Below are positions 12,341 to 22,583 of a DNA stretch of 64,000 nucleotides, in pieces. Position 1 is the first letter of the stretch, and every line of letters begins with the position of its first letter. The position numbers and the translations under genes are program-made. The stretch is from Rhizobium sp. NRK18. GTDB taxonomy: Bacteria > Pseudomonadota > Alphaproteobacteria > Rhizobiales > Rhizobiaceae. A model generated the notes under the pieces. It was not told where the DNA came from and made no database searches. It saw only the letters and a list, made by a program, of their open reading frames with translations. The stretch covers positions 2,509,681-2,573,680 of the forward strand of contig NZ_JANFMV010000001.1 in NCBI RefSeq assembly GCF_024385575.1, read 5' to 3'.

Positions 12341-13024
12341 TCAGAGTTCCTTGATCTGCCCGGCCTCGATCGTCACGCATCGGTCCATGCGGGCGGCGAT
12401 GTCGTGATTGTGGGTGGCGATCATCGCGGCAAGGCCGGACTGGCGGACAAGCGCTTCCAGCGCGTCGAAGACGTAGTGGGCGGTTTCCGGGTCGAGGTTG
12501 CCGGTCGGCTCATCGGCGAGAAGCACGATCGGCGCATTGGCAACCGCACGGGCGATCGCCACGCGCTGCTGCTCGCCGCCCGAAAGCTCCGCCGGGCGGT
12601 GCGAGCCGCGATGGCCGATGCGCATGTAGTCGAGAAGCTGGCTGGCGCGTTCGGCCGCCTCCTTCTTGTCAAGGCCGGCGATCAGCTGCGGCATCATGAT
12701 GTTTTCCAGCGCCGAGAATTCCGGCAGCAGATGGTGGAACTGGTAGACGAAGCCGATGTCGCTGCGGCGAACCGCGGTGCGCCGGTCATCCGACATGTGG
12801 GCGCAGGAGACGCCGTTGATGGTGATGTCGCCCTCGTCGGGATGTTCGAGCAGGCCGGCGATCTGCAAGAGCGTCGACTTGCCGGTGCCCGACGGCGCGA
12901 CCAGCGCGACCGTCTCGCCACGCTTCAGCGAAAAATCGACGTTCTTCAGGATCGACAGAACGGCGTCGCCCTGCCCATAGCTGCGGGAAATGCCCTCGAG
13001 GCGCAATGCGGTGTCGTTGTTCAT
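12341..13024 (-). CDS. lolD: Lipoprotein-releasing system ATP-binding protein LolD
   Basis: This 227-residue ABC ATPase powers LolCDE extraction of outer-membrane lipoproteins from the inner membrane. Walker A is [11 protein letters not shown] (about 44-54), the signature is [14 protein letters not shown], Walker B is [13 protein letters not shown], and the H-loop is in IATHNHDIA. It lies 16 nt after the permease gene on the same strand, so lolE-lolD form an operon. A small TCGGTTT/AAACCGA hairpin (12278-12294) lies beyond the stop but has no T-run. Confidence 0.95.
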   Translation of the reverse strand: MNNDTALRLEGISRSYGQGDAVLSILKNVDFSLKRGETVALVAPSGTGKSTLLQIAGLLEHPDEGDITINGVSCAHMSDDRRTAVRRSDIGFVYQFHHLLPEFSALENIMMPQLIAGLDKKEAAERASQLLDYMRIGHRGSHRPAELSGGEQQRVAIARAVANAPIVLLADEPTGNLDPETAHYVFDALEALVRQSGLAAMIATHNHDIAARMDRCVTIEAGQIKEL

Positions 13025-13040
13025 GGAGGAAAGCGTGTCC

Positions 13041-14351
13041 TTATTCGTAGCGCAGCGCCTGAACCGGATCGAGCCGGGATGCGCGCCAGGCCGGGAAGAT
13101 CGTCGCCAGGAAGGAGAGCGCCAGCGCCATGACGACGACGGCGATCGTCTCGCCTGCGCTCATATCGGCCGGCAGCTTGCTCAGGAAATAGAGCTCCGGA
13201 TCGAAGAGAACGGTGCCGGACACCCAGGAGAAGAACTGGCGGATCGATTCGATGTTGAGACAGACGATGACGCCGAGCACGACGCCGGCAAACGTGCCGA
13301 CGGTGCCGATCGCCGCCCCCGTCATGAAGAAGATGCGCATCACCGCCCCGGACGTGGCACCCATGGTGCGCAGGATGGCAATGTCATGGCCCTTGTCCTT
13401 CACCAGCATGATGAGGCCGGAGATGATGTTGAGCGCGGCGACGATGACGATCAGGGTCAGGATCATGAACATCACGTTGCGCTCCACCTGCAGGGCGGAG
13501 AAGAAGGTCTGGTTGCGCTGGCGCCAGTCGGTAATGAACACCTGACGGCCGGCCGCCTCCTCAATCTTCGGCCGCAGATCGCCGACGTCGTCGGGATTGT
13601 CGACGAAGATCTCGATCGACTGGACCAGGCCTTCGGCGTTGAAATAGAGCTGCGCTTCCTTCAGCGGCATGAAGATGATCGAGGAATCATACTCCGACAT
13701 GCCGATCTCGAAGATGCCGGTCACCTTGTAGGTCTTCACCCGCGGGGTCACCCCCATCGGCGTCACGTCGCCTTCCGGCGAGATCAGCGTGATGCTGTCG
13801 CCGACGAAGAGGCCCAGTTGCTGGGCCAAGCGCGAGCCGATGAGTACGCCATCGCCGGCGGCAAAGGACACCATGTCGCCCGACTTGATGTTGTCGGAAA
13901 CGGATTTGAGCTTGGAGAGATCGTCGGCGCTGATGCCGCGCACCAGCGCACCGGTGCCCGCCCCCTGCTTGCCGGAGGCCAGCGTCTCGCCTTCCACCAG
14001 CGGCAGGGCCATCTTGACGCCGTCGACCGCCTCGAACTTCTTGGCGAGGTCGACATAGTCCGACAGTGGTTGGTCGATCGGCTGGACGATCATGTGACCG
14101 TTGAGGCCGAGGATTTTCGAGATCAGCTCCGTGCGGAAGCCGTTCATCACCGCCATGACGATGATGAGGGTGGCGACACCCAGCATGATCCCGATGAAGG
14201 AAAAGCCGGCGATCACCGAGATATAGGCTTCCTTGCGGCGGGCCCGCAGATAACGCCATGCGACCATCCGCTCGAACGCGGAGAACGGACGGTTGGCATT
14301 TCCCTTGCCGGCGGCTTCGGTCGAGGTTTCTTCGGCCGTCATGCTCGTCAT
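13041..14351 (-). CDS. lolE: Lipoprotein-releasing system permease LolC/LolE
   Basis: A 436-residue MacB/FtsX-type permease. One transmembrane helix near residues 45-70 ([20 protein letters not shown]) is followed by a large periplasmic domain (about 70-300) and three helices in the C-terminal FtsX domain (about 305-425). Alphaproteobacteria usually have one LolC/E-like permease that acts as a homodimer, so the C/E naming is conventional. The ATG at 14351 is used; an in-frame ATG at 14342 is possible. It sits between proS (32 nt upstream) and lolD. Confidence 0.93.
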   Translation of the reverse strand: MTSMTAEETSTEAAGKGNANRPFSAFERMVAWRYLRARRKEAYISVIAGFSFIGIMLGVATLIIVMAVMNGFRTELISKILGLNGHMIVQPIDQPLSDYVDLAKKFEAVDGVKMALPLVEGETLASGKQGAGTGALVRGISADDLSKLKSVSDNIKSGDMVSFAAGDGVLIGSRLAQQLGLFVGDSITLISPEGDVTPMGVTPRVKTYKVTGIFEIGMSEYDSSIIFMPLKEAQLYFNAEGLVQSIEIFVDNPDDVGDLRPKIEEAAGRQVFITDWRQRNQTFFSALQVERNVMFMILTLIVIVAALNIISGLIMLVKDKGHDIAILRTMGATSGAVMRIFFMTGAAIGTVGTFAGVVLGVIVCLNIESIRQFFSWVSGTVLFDPELYFLSKLPADMSAGETIAVVVMALALSFLATIFPAWRASRLDPVQALRYE

Positions 14352-14383
14352 TCAGACAACTCCCAAAAGGCCGGAGGCGGCCT

Positions 14384-15706
14384 TCAGCCCAGTATCTTGT
14401 TCAGCGCCGCTTCCACGGTCATGGTTTCGCGGGCGCCGGTCTTGCGGTCCTTCAGCTCGACCTCACCATTGGCAAGGGCGCGCGGGCCGGCAATCACCTG
14501 CACCGGCACACCGATCAGATCCGCCGTTGCGAACTTGGTGCCGGCGCGCTCGTCGGTATCGTCGTAGAGCACGTCCTTACCGGCATTCGACAATGCCTGA
14601 TAAAGCTTATCGCAGGCTGTATCGCAGAGTTCGTCGCCGGGCTTCATGTTGATGAGCACGGCATCGAACGGCGCGACGGAGGCCGGCCAGATGATTCCAT
14701 TGTCGTCATGCGAGGCTTCAATGATGGCGGGAACAAGGCGCGACGGGCCGATACCGTAGGAGCCCATGTGGACAAGGTGTTCCTTGCCGTCCGGTCCCTG
14801 CACCTTTGCGCCCATCGGCTCGGAATACTTCGTGCCGAAATAGAAGATGTGGCCGACTTCGATGCCGCGGGCCGACAGACGGTCGCCTTCGGGGATGGCG
14901 TCGAATGCTGCCTCGTCGTGCATTTCCGATGTCGCCGCATAGACCGAGGTCCACTTGTCGAAGATCGCTTGCAGGCCTTCGGCATCATTGAAATCGGTAT
15001 CGGCGGACGGAATGTCGAAGTCGACGAAATCCTTGTGGCAGAACACTTCGGATTCGCCGGTATCGGCCAGGATGATGAATTCGTGGCTGTGGTTGCCGCC
15101 GATCGGACCGGTGTCGGCGCGCATCGGAATGGCGCGCAGACCGAGGCGATCGAAGGTGCGCAGATAGGCCGCGAACATCTTGTTATAGGACTGGATCGCG
15201 CCTTCCTTGGTCAGGTCGAAGGAATAGGCGTCCTTCATCAGGAATTCGCGCGAACGCATGGTGCCGAAGCGCGGGCGGATCTCGTCACGCACCTTCCACT
15301 GGATGTGGTAGAGGTTGAGCGGCAGGCTCTTGTAGGACTTGACCGACGAGCGGAAGATGTCGGTGACCATCTCCTCGTTGGTGGGACCATAGAGCATCGG
15401 ACGATCCTGACGATCCTTGATGCGCAGCATTTCCTTGCCGTAGTCGTCGTAACGACCGCTTTCCTGCCAGAGCTCGGCCGACTGCAGCGTCGGCATCAGG
15501 AGTTCGATCGCGCCCGAGCGGTTCTGCTCCTCGCGGATGATCGCGTTCACCTTGTCGAGCACGCGCTTGCCCATCGGCAGCCAGGAATAGATGCCCTGCG
15601 ACTGCTGGCGGATCATGCCGGTGCGCAGCATCAGGCGATGGGAGACGATTTCGGCCTCCTTGGGATTTTCCTTGAGGATTGGCAGAAAATAGCGGGACAG
15701 ACGCAT
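14384..15706 (-). CDS. proS: Prolyl-tRNA synthetase
   Basis: A 440-residue class II synthetase that charges tRNA-Pro. It shows the short alphaproteobacterial form without the large editing insertion. Motif 2 is in [22 protein letters not shown], motif 3 near [14 protein letters not shown], and a C-terminal anticodon-binding domain follows (about 340-440). The start is placed at [13 protein letters not shown] (15704-15706), the family N-terminus; the frame extends seven codons further upstream with no ribosome site. It is probably the first gene of proS-lolE-lolD. Confidence 0.96.
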   Translation of the reverse strand: MRLSRYFLPILKENPKEAEIVSHRLMLRTGMIRQQSQGIYSWLPMGKRVLDKVNAIIREEQNRSGAIELLMPTLQSAELWQESGRYDDYGKEMLRIKDRQDRPMLYGPTNEEMVTDIFRSSVKSYKSLPLNLYHIQWKVRDEIRPRFGTMRSREFLMKDAYSFDLTKEGAIQSYNKMFAAYLRTFDRLGLRAIPMRADTGPIGGNHSHEFIILADTGESEVFCHKDFVDFDIPSADTDFNDAEGLQAIFDKWTSVYAATSEMHDEAAFDAIPEGDRLSARGIEVGHIFYFGTKYSEPMGAKVQGPDGKEHLVHMGSYGIGPSRLVPAIIEASHDDNGIIWPASVAPFDAVLINMKPGDELCDTACDKLYQALSNAGKDVLYDDTDERAGTKFATADLIGVPVQVIAGPRALANGEVELKDRKTGARETMTVEAALNKILG

Positions 15707-16194
15707 GGGCTTCAGGTTCCAAAACAATGCTTTTCCCGAACGCTTCGGGAATCGCGCATTTGAGCTACAAATTTGGCGCTTTCATAGCCGCTTCGGGGCA
15801 AGAATGAAACCCGGCGACCAACGTCAGCCAGCGGGATTTCACGTGGTTCAGGCCCGGCTATGCGTCCGGCGCAATCAACGGGCGGCGCACCACGCATATC
15901 CACCTGTCACGAAGCTGTCATTGCGGCCCCGCGCACGGGCTCACGACCACCCCTTCGACGTCCACCGAAGACACGCAAACAGACATGGCGACAATGAAAC
16001 GTTTCAAAAACGGCAAAACCACAGTCAATGTAATCAAGGGCTTACAGCAAGCCGGCGACTAAAATCGTCAACTGCCAAGATTAACTTGCGAGATCGCCGG
16101 TCACGATTTTGTCAATACCAAAAAAAGTCCAGAACTGTAACAAAATTGCAAAAAACCGGATGACAAAGCCTAAAGTTTTGGCTAGTGTCAGCCC
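15707..16194. other. Non-coding interval upstream of proS
   Basis: About 490 bases between the proS start and the probable small RNA. The half nearest the sRNA (16000-16190) is visibly AT-richer, with runs such as CCAAAAAAAGT and GCAAAAAACC, as expected for promoter DNA. A 25-codon open frame on the + strand (15985-16062) lacks a ribosome site and is not called. No clear proS promoter was identified. Confidence 0.5.
16160..16187 (+). promoter_or_regulatory. Candidate promoter of the small RNA
   Basis: ATGACA (16160-16165, one mismatch to TTGACA) and CTAGTG (16182-16187) are 16 bases apart in an AT-rich stretch about 130-150 bases before a strong terminator. Transcription would begin near 16195. 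The -10 matches only partly. Confidence 0.4.
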
Positions 16195-16338
16195 ACAAAA
16201 CAGGCAGAGAGGTTAAATTCTTTGCCATCTCGCGGTTAAAGTCTTGGGAGGATTTTGATCTCGGCGCGCTCGTTCGCAGCCCCGGAAACGGAAACAGGTC
16301 ACGCGACACTTGAAAACAAGGCTTCGGCCTTGTTTTTT
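16195..16338 (+). ncRNA. Probable trans-encoded small RNA between proS and the DUF1467 gene
   Basis: A strong intrinsic terminator on the + strand needs a + strand transcript, yet all flanking genes for kilobases are on the minus strand. A promoter-like pair at 16160-16187 would give an RNA of about 145 nt. It contains an internal CTTGGGAGGATTTTG segment and ends in the hairpin-T9. No ORF with a stop lies within it. From memory the rhizobial alpha-r45 sRNA family lies in a comparable intergenic position, but I am not certain of that. The 5' end is only approximate. Confidence 0.6.
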
Positions 16339-16341
16339 TTT
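16313..16341 (+). terminator. Strong Rho-independent terminator (+), probably bidirectional
   Basis: AACAAGGC and GCCTTGTT pair around a TTCG tetraloop, followed by an unbroken run of nine or more T on the + strand. On the minus strand the same hairpin is followed by TTTT, so it may also end the DUF1467 transcript. Confidence 0.85.
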
Positions 16342-16373
16342 GCCCTCGTTCAGGCTCCGCCTTCCAACGCCGA

Positions 16374-16658
16374 TCAGCGACCGATGCTCTCGTCAAAAAC
16401 CGGGACGAAACGCGGGATGGAGTCGATGCTGATCCCGAAATAGCTGGAAGCGATCCACCATACCGCGTTGATGAACGCGGCGACCACCGTCGTCATCAGC
16501 ATCACCCGCCAGAAGCGAAAATGCGCCGGCGCGCTTTCGACGGTTCCCAGCGTCACGTCGTTTTCCTCCGCCTGGCTGCGCATGCCGATCGGCAGAACGA
16601 TGAACAACGTCAGCCACCAGATGATGAAATAGACCGCAAAGATGGAAAACCAGGGCAC
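16374..16658 (-). CDS. DUF1467 family small membrane protein
   Basis: This 94-residue protein has two transmembrane helices: FAVYFIIWWLTLFIVLPIG (about 7-25) and VMLMTTVVAAFINAVWWIAS (about 52-71). The WWLTLFIVLP(I/F)G motif is typical of DUF1467, an alphaproteobacterial family of unknown function. The start is GTG at 16656-16658, supported by GGAGGAG 7 bases upstream. It follows mce by 74 nt and probably ends the long nuo-birA-rnj-mce transcript. Confidence 0.88.
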   Translation of the reverse strand: MPWFSIFAVYFIIWWLTLFIVLPIGMRSQAEENDVTLGTVESAPAHFRFWRVMLMTTVVAAFINAVWWIASSYFGISIDSIPRFVPVFDESIGR

Positions 16659-16732
16659 GAAAAGTCTCCTCCATTTGCCGCCTTATAGCCTGACGGCAGT
16701 CGGGTTTCAAAGGTGCGCACAGCGCCCTGTTG

Positions 16733-17137
16733 TCACACCTGCTCGAGTTCGATCAGTGTGCCGAAGAAATCCTTGGGATGCAGGAAGAGGACCGGCTTGC
16801 CATGGGCGCCGGTCTTGGGCGTGCCATCGCCGAGAACCCGGGCCCCGCTCGCCTTCAACTGGTCGCGAGCAGCCAGAATGTCGGTGACCTCGTAGCAGAT
16901 GTGGTGCATGCCGCCCGCCGGATTCTTTTCCAGAAAGGGCGCAATGGGCGAGCCTTCGCCAAGCGGCTCCAGCAATTCGACCTTGGTGTTGGGCAGTTCG
17001 ACGAACACGACAGTGACGCCGTGTTCGGGAAGCGACTGCGGAGCCGAAACCACGGCTCCGAGCGTGTCTCGATAGGACGCGGTCGCCGCAGCGAGGTCCG
17101 GCACGGCGATGGCGATGTGATTGACCCTGCCCAGCAT
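16733..17137 (-). CDS. mce: Methylmalonyl-CoA epimerase
   Basis: A 134-residue glyoxalase/VOC-fold enzyme that interconverts (R)- and (S)-methylmalonyl-CoA in propionyl-CoA breakdown. Metal-ligand residues fit HIAIAVPDL (His7), the EHGVTVVFVELPNTKVELLEPL Glu, GGMHHICYEV and the C-terminal Glu in FGTLIELEQV. The ATG at 17137 is chosen because GGGGGAGG lies just before it and the family starts with the first beta strand. It lies 23 nt after rnj on the same strand. Confidence 0.93.
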   Translation of the reverse strand: MLGRVNHIAIAVPDLAAATASYRDTLGAVVSAPQSLPEHGVTVVFVELPNTKVELLEPLGEGSPIAPFLEKNPAGGMHHICYEVTDILAARDQLKASGARVLGDGTPKTGAHGKPVLFLHPKDFFGTLIELEQV

Positions 17138-17160
17138 GCGAACCTCCCCCTGCCCTTGCC

Positions 17161-18828
17161 TCAGACCTTGTTCAGGAACACGGTCACGACGGGCTTCTTG
17201 CCCCAACTCTGGTTCATGGTCGAGCGCACGGCGCGGCGCACGGCTTCGCGCACCATTTCCATGTCCTTGCGCTTTGCCCGCGGAATGCTTTCCACCGCGC
17301 CGACCACCGCGTCGAACAGCGTATCGTCCATGTCCTCGCCTTCATCGTCATATTCCGGCAGGCCGTGCGGCACGATATCCGGATCGCCGATGATCTCGTA
17401 GCGGCTGTCGATGAGGATGCTGACAGCGACGTGGCCGACATAGGAGAGCTTCTTGCGCTCGGAGATCCCCATCTCGTCCATGTCGCCGAGCAGCTTGCCG
17501 TCCTTGAACAGACGTCCGTGGGCAACCTGGTCGATGACTTCGGCCGGCCCCGGCGCCAGACGCAGCATGTCGCCGTTGCGCACCTTCGGCACCTGCGCGA
17601 TGCCGGACTGGGCGGCGAGCTCGGCCTGGGCCGTCAGATGCGCAGCTTCGCCGTGAACGGGAACGAGGATCTGCGGGCGCACCCACTCGTACATCTGCTT
17701 CAGCTCGTTCCGGCGGGGATGGCCGGAGACATGCACCAGCGCCTCGGCATCGGTGACGATGTGCAGACCCTGCTCGATCAGGCCGTTCTTGATATTGTTG
17801 ATTTCCTTCTCGTTGCCGGGAATGGCGCGGGAGGAAAAGACGACCGTGTCGCCGGCGGCAAACGCCACGTGACGCATCTCATCGCGCGATATCTTGGCGA
17901 GAGCGGCGCGCGGCTCGCCCTGGCTGCCGGTCAGGATCACCACGACCTTGTCGCGCGGGATATAGCCGAACTCGTCTTCGGCGATGAACGGCTTGACGCC
18001 TTCCATCAGGCCGATATCGGTCGCGACATTGACGACGCGCTTCAGCGAGCTTCCGAGCAGCAGCACTTCGCGACCGGCGGCCTCGGCGGCCTGCGCGATC
18101 GAGCGGATACGGCCGACATTCGACGAGAAGGTGGTGATCGCCACCCTGCCCTCGGCGCTTTCGATGACCTTGCGCAGCCCTTCGGAGACTTCCTCCTCGG
18201 ACGGCGAAATGCCATCGCGCATGGCGTTGGTGCTGTCGCACATCATCGCCAGCACGCCCTCATCTCCGATCGCGCGGAAGCGCGCCTCGTCGGTCAGCGG
18301 ACCAAGCGAGGGATGATGGTCGATCTTCCAGTCACCGGTATGGATCAGATTGCCGAGCGGGGTGCGGATCACGAGCGACATCGGCTCCGGAATGGAGTGG
18401 TTGACCGACACACCCTCGACGCTGAACGACCCCGCAGTGACGCGATCGCCGGCCTTGAAGGGCGAGATGGGAATCTCGCGGCGATCGCCTTCGTAATCGC
18501 GCTTGGCTTCCAGCATGCCGGCGGTGAAGCCGGACGCGTAGACCGGCACGTTGAGGCCTGGCCACAGCTCGTTGAGGCCACCGTAATGGTCCTCATGCGC
18601 GTGGGTGATGAAGATCGCCTTCAGGTTCTTGCGCTGTTCCGCGATGAAGCGGATGTCGGGCAGCACGAGATCGACGCCGGGCAGGTCCGGTCCGGGAAAG
18701 GTGACGCCGCAATCCACCATGATCCATTCGCGATGGTCCGGAGGGCCAAAGCCGTAGAGGGCGAGGTTCATACCGATCTCGCCAACACCGCCCAGCGGCA
18801 GAAACACCAGTTCGTCTTTCTTTGCCAT
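17161..18828 (-). CDS. rnj: Ribonuclease J
   Basis: A 555-residue metallo-beta-lactamase/beta-CASP nuclease. RNase J has 5'-3' exonuclease and endonuclease activity in mRNA decay and rRNA 5' maturation. The zinc site is in FITHAHEDHYGGL (about residue 75), with further ligands in TGDWKIDHH and in the beta-CASP part (VHVSGHPRRNELKQM near 375). The C-terminal domain ends with SWGKKPVVTVFLNKV. It lies between birA and mce with 17-23 nt gaps, in one run with the nuo genes. Confidence 0.95.
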   Translation of the reverse strand: MAKKDELVFLPLGGVGEIGMNLALYGFGPPDHREWIMVDCGVTFPGPDLPGVDLVLPDIRFIAEQRKNLKAIFITHAHEDHYGGLNELWPGLNVPVYASGFTAGMLEAKRDYEGDRREIPISPFKAGDRVTAGSFSVEGVSVNHSIPEPMSLVIRTPLGNLIHTGDWKIDHHPSLGPLTDEARFRAIGDEGVLAMMCDSTNAMRDGISPSEEEVSEGLRKVIESAEGRVAITTFSSNVGRIRSIAQAAEAAGREVLLLGSSLKRVVNVATDIGLMEGVKPFIAEDEFGYIPRDKVVVILTGSQGEPRAALAKISRDEMRHVAFAAGDTVVFSSRAIPGNEKEINNIKNGLIEQGLHIVTDAEALVHVSGHPRRNELKQMYEWVRPQILVPVHGEAAHLTAQAELAAQSGIAQVPKVRNGDMLRLAPGPAEVIDQVAHGRLFKDGKLLGDMDEMGISERKKLSYVGHVAVSILIDSRYEIIGDPDIVPHGLPEYDDEGEDMDDTLFDAVVGAVESIPRAKRKDMEMVREAVRRAVRSTMNQSWGKKPVVTVFLNKV

Positions 18829-18845
18829 TCTCTAAATTTTTCCAA

Positions 18846-19610
18846 TCATTCAAAAAAAACGTCGCCGGCAGCAATGGGAATTCCCGCGCCGTCGTCCGTC
18901 TGCAGCAGAAGCAGGCCGTTGTCGTCAATGTCGAGGAACCGCCCGGTCAACGAGCGATCCGGCAGATTGACACGGATCCTCTCCCCAATCCCGCAGGCAT
19001 TCTCGCGCCAGCGTTTCACCACGGCACGGACACCACGACCCTTATCCCACAGATTGAGCGCGTCCACCATGGTGGCGAAGAGATGGGCGAACAATTCATC
19101 CGGCGAAACGGCCGCGCCATGTTCGGCGAGGCAGGTCGCATCATAGGGAACGTTGTCCGGCTTGGTGACGATGTTGATGCCGATGCCGATGACCACGGCG
19201 TGGCGGCCCTCGGGTAAGGCGCCGCCCTCAAGCAGGATGCCGCAGGTCTTCTTGCGTCCGATCAGGATATCGTTCGGCCATTTGATCTCGACCGCTTCGC
19301 TCCCCGGAGGCATGACCTTGCGCACGGCATCATGGACGGCCAGAGAGACGGCGAGCGGCAGGGATGCGAGCTTGGTGACCGGGGCCGGATCGACGAGAAG
19401 CAGCGAGGCGTAGAGGTTGCCGCGCTCGGACACCCAGGAGCGGCCGCGGCGGGCCTTGCCGCCGAGTTGCCGTCCGGCCGTGATCCAGAGGTTGCCCGGA
19501 TCGCCGGCCCTGCCCCGCTCCATGCAGGCCGTATTGGTGGAATCCAGTTCCGAAAACGATTCGTGGCGGAAGTCGTCGATCGACATCCGCCACGCATTTC
19601 TATCCGTCAT
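18846..19610 (-). CDS. birA: Biotin--[acetyl-CoA-carboxylase] ligase
   Basis: A 254-residue monofunctional BirA that activates biotin with ATP and transfers it to biotin carboxyl carrier proteins. There is no N-terminal DNA-binding domain, so it is not a repressor. The catalytic loop is GGKARRGRSW, and EIKWPNDILIGRKKTCGILLE and GIGINI are the other core motifs. A short C-terminal SH3-like domain follows (GERIRVNLPDRSLTGRF). The ATG at 19608-19610 is taken because it sits one base after the nuoN stop; a start at 19586 is possible. Confidence 0.93.
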   Translation of the reverse strand: MTDRNAWRMSIDDFRHESFSELDSTNTACMERGRAGDPGNLWITAGRQLGGKARRGRSWVSERGNLYASLLLVDPAPVTKLASLPLAVSLAVHDAVRKVMPPGSEAVEIKWPNDILIGRKKTCGILLEGGALPEGRHAVVIGIGINIVTKPDNVPYDATCLAEHGAAVSPDELFAHLFATMVDALNLWDKGRGVRAVVKRWRENACGIGERIRVNLPDRSLTGRFLDIDDNGLLLLQTDDGAGIPIAAGDVFFE

Positions 19611-19611
19611 A

Positions 19612-21054
19612 TCAGAAGAACGACGCTGCAGCAGCTTCGGCGGCGGCACCGAGCGGTCCGCCAATCAGCACGTAGCCGGCGACGAAGAGACCGGCCAGGC
19701 CAAACACCAGGCGCAACTCACCGGCGACGCGGGTGAACTCGCCCTTCGGCTGATCGAACCACATTAGCTTGACGATGCGCAGGTAGTAGTAGGCACCGAC
19801 GACCGAGGCGAGCACACCGATGACGGCCAGCGCATAGAGCTTGGCTTCGATGGCGGCGACGAAGACGAAGTACTTACCGAAGAAGCCGGCGAGCGGCGGA
19901 ATGCCGGCAAGCGAGAACATCAGCGCGGTCAGCACGACGGCCATGAAGGGGTTGGTCGAAGACAGGCCGGCGAGATCGTCGATGTTCTCGACATTGCCCT
20001 CTTCCTTGCGGCGCATCGCCATGATGCAGGCGAAGGTGCCGAGCGTCATGACCATGTAGATGCTCATGTAGAGGATGACGCCGGTAACGCCGGTCTTGGA
20101 GCCTGCAGCGAGACCGACCAGCGCGTAGCCCATGTGGCCGATCGACGAATAGGCCATCAGGCGCTTGATGTTCTTCTGGCCGATCGCGGCGAAGGCGCCG
20201 AGCACCATCGAGGCGATCGAGATGAACACCACGACCTGCTGCCAGTCCTTGACGACCGGATCGAAGGCGGTGACGGCGATGCGGATGAAGATGGCCATGG
20301 CGGCGATCTTCGGCGCGGCGGCGAAAAAGGCGGTGACCGGAGTCGGTGCGCCTTCATAGACGTCCGGCGTCCACATGTGGAACGGCACGGCCGAGATCTT
20401 GAAGGACATGCCGGCGAGGATGAAGACCAGGCCGAAGACGAGGCCGAGCGAGCGGGTTTCGGCCGTCAGCGCCTGGGCGATGCCGTCGAAGCCGGTGTGG
20501 CCGGTGAAGCCGTAGACCAGCGACATGCCGTAAAGCAGCATGCCGGAAGACAGGGCACCGAGCACGAAATACTTCAGGCCGGCTTCCGTCGAGCGCAGGC
20601 TGTCGCGGTTGATGGCGGCGACGACGTAGAGCGCCAGCGACTGCAATTCCAGCGACAGGTAGAAGGAGATCAGGTTGTTGGCCGAGATCAAGAGCAGCAT
20701 GCCGAGCGTCGCCAGCACCAGAAGCACCGGAAACTCGAAGCGGTCGAGATGTTCGGAGCGGGCGTGGCCGACGGACATGATCATGGCGGTCACCGCGCCG
20801 ATCAACGCCAGCACCTTCATGAAGCGGGAGAACGGGTCGGCGATATAGGCGCCGCCGAAGGCCTGGCCGTCGGCGGGTACGAGGACGATCCACAGGCCGG
20901 CGGCGATCAGAAGCGCCACCGCCAGTCCGGTGACGGTCAGACCCGAGCGCTCGCCCGAGAAAACGCCGATCATCAGGAGAACCAGAGCCCCCACGGCCAG
21001 GATCAGTTCCGGCGTGGTGATTTGCAGGCTCGCGATTAGTGTTTCAGCGGTCAT
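19612..21054 (-). CDS. nuoN: NADH-quinone oxidoreductase subunit N
   Basis: A 480-residue antiporter-like membrane subunit of complex I with about 14 helices, one of three proton-pumping modules (with NuoM and NuoL). Key lysines fit the discontinuous-helix phrases [18 protein letters not shown] and [15 protein letters not shown], and [19 protein letters not shown] is the conserved family signature. The start is the ATG of MTAETL (21052-21054); a TTG two codons upstream is also open. It follows nuoM by 17 nt and is followed almost directly by birA. Confidence 0.97.
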   Translation of the reverse strand: MTAETLIASLQITTPELILAVGALVLLMIGVFSGERSGLTVTGLAVALLIAAGLWIVLVPADGQAFGGAYIADPFSRFMKVLALIGAVTAMIMSVGHARSEHLDRFEFPVLLVLATLGMLLLISANNLISFYLSLELQSLALYVVAAINRDSLRSTEAGLKYFVLGALSSGMLLYGMSLVYGFTGHTGFDGIAQALTAETRSLGLVFGLVFILAGMSFKISAVPFHMWTPDVYEGAPTPVTAFFAAAPKIAAMAIFIRIAVTAFDPVVKDWQQVVVFISIASMVLGAFAAIGQKNIKRLMAYSSIGHMGYALVGLAAGSKTGVTGVILYMSIYMVMTLGTFACIMAMRRKEEGNVENIDDLAGLSSTNPFMAVVLTALMFSLAGIPPLAGFFGKYFVFVAAIEAKLYALAVIGVLASVVGAYYYLRIVKLMWFDQPKGEFTRVAGELRLVFGLAGLFVAGYVLIGGPLGAAAEAAAASFF

Positions 21055-21071
21055 TTCCAAGGGTCCTGTCG

Positions 21072-22583
21072 TCAGTTCACCGCAAGCGCAAGATTATGCG
21101 CCGCCTGCAGGGCTGCGGAATAGTGATTTACCAGCAGATCGACCGAAGCCGCCGTCGCATCGAAGATCGGAGCCGGATAGACGCCGAAGAAGATGGTGAC
21201 CGCGATCAGCGGATAGAGGATCATCTGTTCGCGCGGCGAGAGATCGAGAAGCGCCTTCAGGCTCTCCTTCTCCAGCGCACCGAAGATGACCCGGCGATAA
21301 AGCCAGAGTGCGTAGGCTGCCGAGAGGATCACGCCGGTGGCGGCAAACAGGGCCACCATGGAGTTTGCCTGGAACACGCCGATCAGCGTCAGGAACTCGC
21401 CGATGAAGCCGGAGGTGCCGGGCAGACCGACGTTGGCCATCGTGAAGATCATGAAGGCGACGGCATATTTCGGCATGTTGTTGACGAGGCCGCCATAGGC
21501 CGCGATCTCGCGGGTGTGCATGCGGTCATAGATGACGCCGACGCAGAGGAAGAGCGCGCCGGAGACGAAGCCGTGCGAGATCATCTGGAAGATGGAGCCC
21601 TGCACGCCCTGAACGTTGGCGGCGAAGATACCCATGGTCACGTAACCCATGTGGGCGACCGACGAATAGGCGATCAGCTTCTTCATGTCTTCCTGCATCA
21701 TCGCCACCAACGAGGTGTAGATGATGGCGATGACGGACAGCGCGAAGACGAAAGGCGCGAACGCATCGGAGGCCAGCGGGAACATCGGCAGCATGAAGCG
21801 CAGCATGCCGTAGCCGCCGAGCTTCAGGAGAATGCCGGCCAGGATGACCGAACCGGCCGTCGGCGCCTGAACGTGCGCGTCGGGAAGCCAGGTGTGGACC
21901 GGCCACATCGGCATCTTGACCGCGAACGAGGCGAAGAAGGCCAGCCATAGCCACTTCTGCATGCCGGCGGGGAAGTTGTAGGCGAGCAGTTCGGTGATGT
22001 CCGTCGTGCCGGCCTGCCAGTACATCGCCATGATGGCGAGCAGCATCAGCACCGAGCCGAGCAGCGTGTAGAGGAAGAACTTGTAGCTCGCATAGACGCG
22101 ATCCTTGCCACCCCAGACGCCGATGATGATGAACATCGGAATGAGGCCGCCTTCGAAGAAGACGTAGAACAGCACGATATCCAGCGAGGTGAAGACCCCG
22201 ATCATCAGCGTTTCGAGGATCAGGAACGCGATCATGTAGGACTTGATGCGCTTCTCGACCGCGACCCAGCTTGCCAGCACGCAGAACGGCATGAGGAAGG
22301 TGGTCAGGATGACGAACAGCATCGAGATCCCGTCGACGCCGACATGGTAGGCAATGCCGGTGTTCAGCCAGTCGTGTTTCTCGACCATCTGGAAACCGGG
22401 ATTGGCATTGTCGAACCCGGCCCAGATGAAGAGCGAGAGCGCGAAGGTGAAGACGGTCGTCAGCAGCGCAACATTGAGGATGTTGCGGCGTCCGTAGGTG
22501 CTGTTCTCGTTGGTCAGCAGCAGCAGCGCCACGCCGACGAGCGGCAGGAAGGTGACCGTTGAGAGAATGGGCCAATCGGTCAT
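21072..22583 (-). CDS. nuoM: NADH-quinone oxidoreductase subunit M
   Basis: A 503-residue antiporter-like subunit of complex I. It contains [22 protein letters not shown] and [20 protein letters not shown], the conserved NuoM signatures with the channel lysines, and a conserved Glu in helix 5. About 14 transmembrane helices. The start is the ATG at 22581-22583, which overlaps the nuoL stop (ATGA), so the two are translationally coupled; the open frame continues upstream inside nuoL but that part is a shadow. Confidence 0.97.
   Translation of the reverse strand: MTDWPILSTVTFLPLVGVALLLLTNENSTYGRRNILNVALLTTVFTFALSLFIWAGFDNANPGFQMVEKHDWLNTGIAYHVGVDGISMLFVILTTFLMPFCVLASWVAVEKRIKSYMIAFLILETLMIGVFTSLDIVLFYVFFEGGLIPMFIIIGVWGGKDRVYASYKFFLYTLLGSVLMLLAIMAMYWQAGTTDITELLAYNFPAGMQKWLWLAFFASFAVKMPMWPVHTWLPDAHVQAPTAGSVILAGILLKLGGYGMLRFMLPMFPLASDAFAPFVFALSVIAIIYTSLVAMMQEDMKKLIAYSSVAHMGYVTMGIFAANVQGVQGSIFQMISHGFVSGALFLCVGVIYDRMHTREIAAYGGLVNNMPKYAVAFMIFTMANVGLPGTSGFIGEFLTLIGVFQANSMVALFAATGVILSAAYALWLYRRVIFGALEKESLKALLDLSPREQMILYPLIAVTIFFGVYPAPIFDATAASVDLLVNHYSAALQAAHNLALAVN

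Noticed and set aside
15985..16062. 25-codon + strand ORF (MATMKRFKNGKTTVNVIKGL...)
   Set aside because: No Shine-Dalgarno sequence precedes it, and the frame is short enough to be chance. It could be reconsidered if conserved.
16255..16443. TTG-started frame behind GGGAGG inside the small RNA
   Set aside because: It runs through the terminator without a stop and into the DUF1467 gene on the other strand; not credible as a protein.
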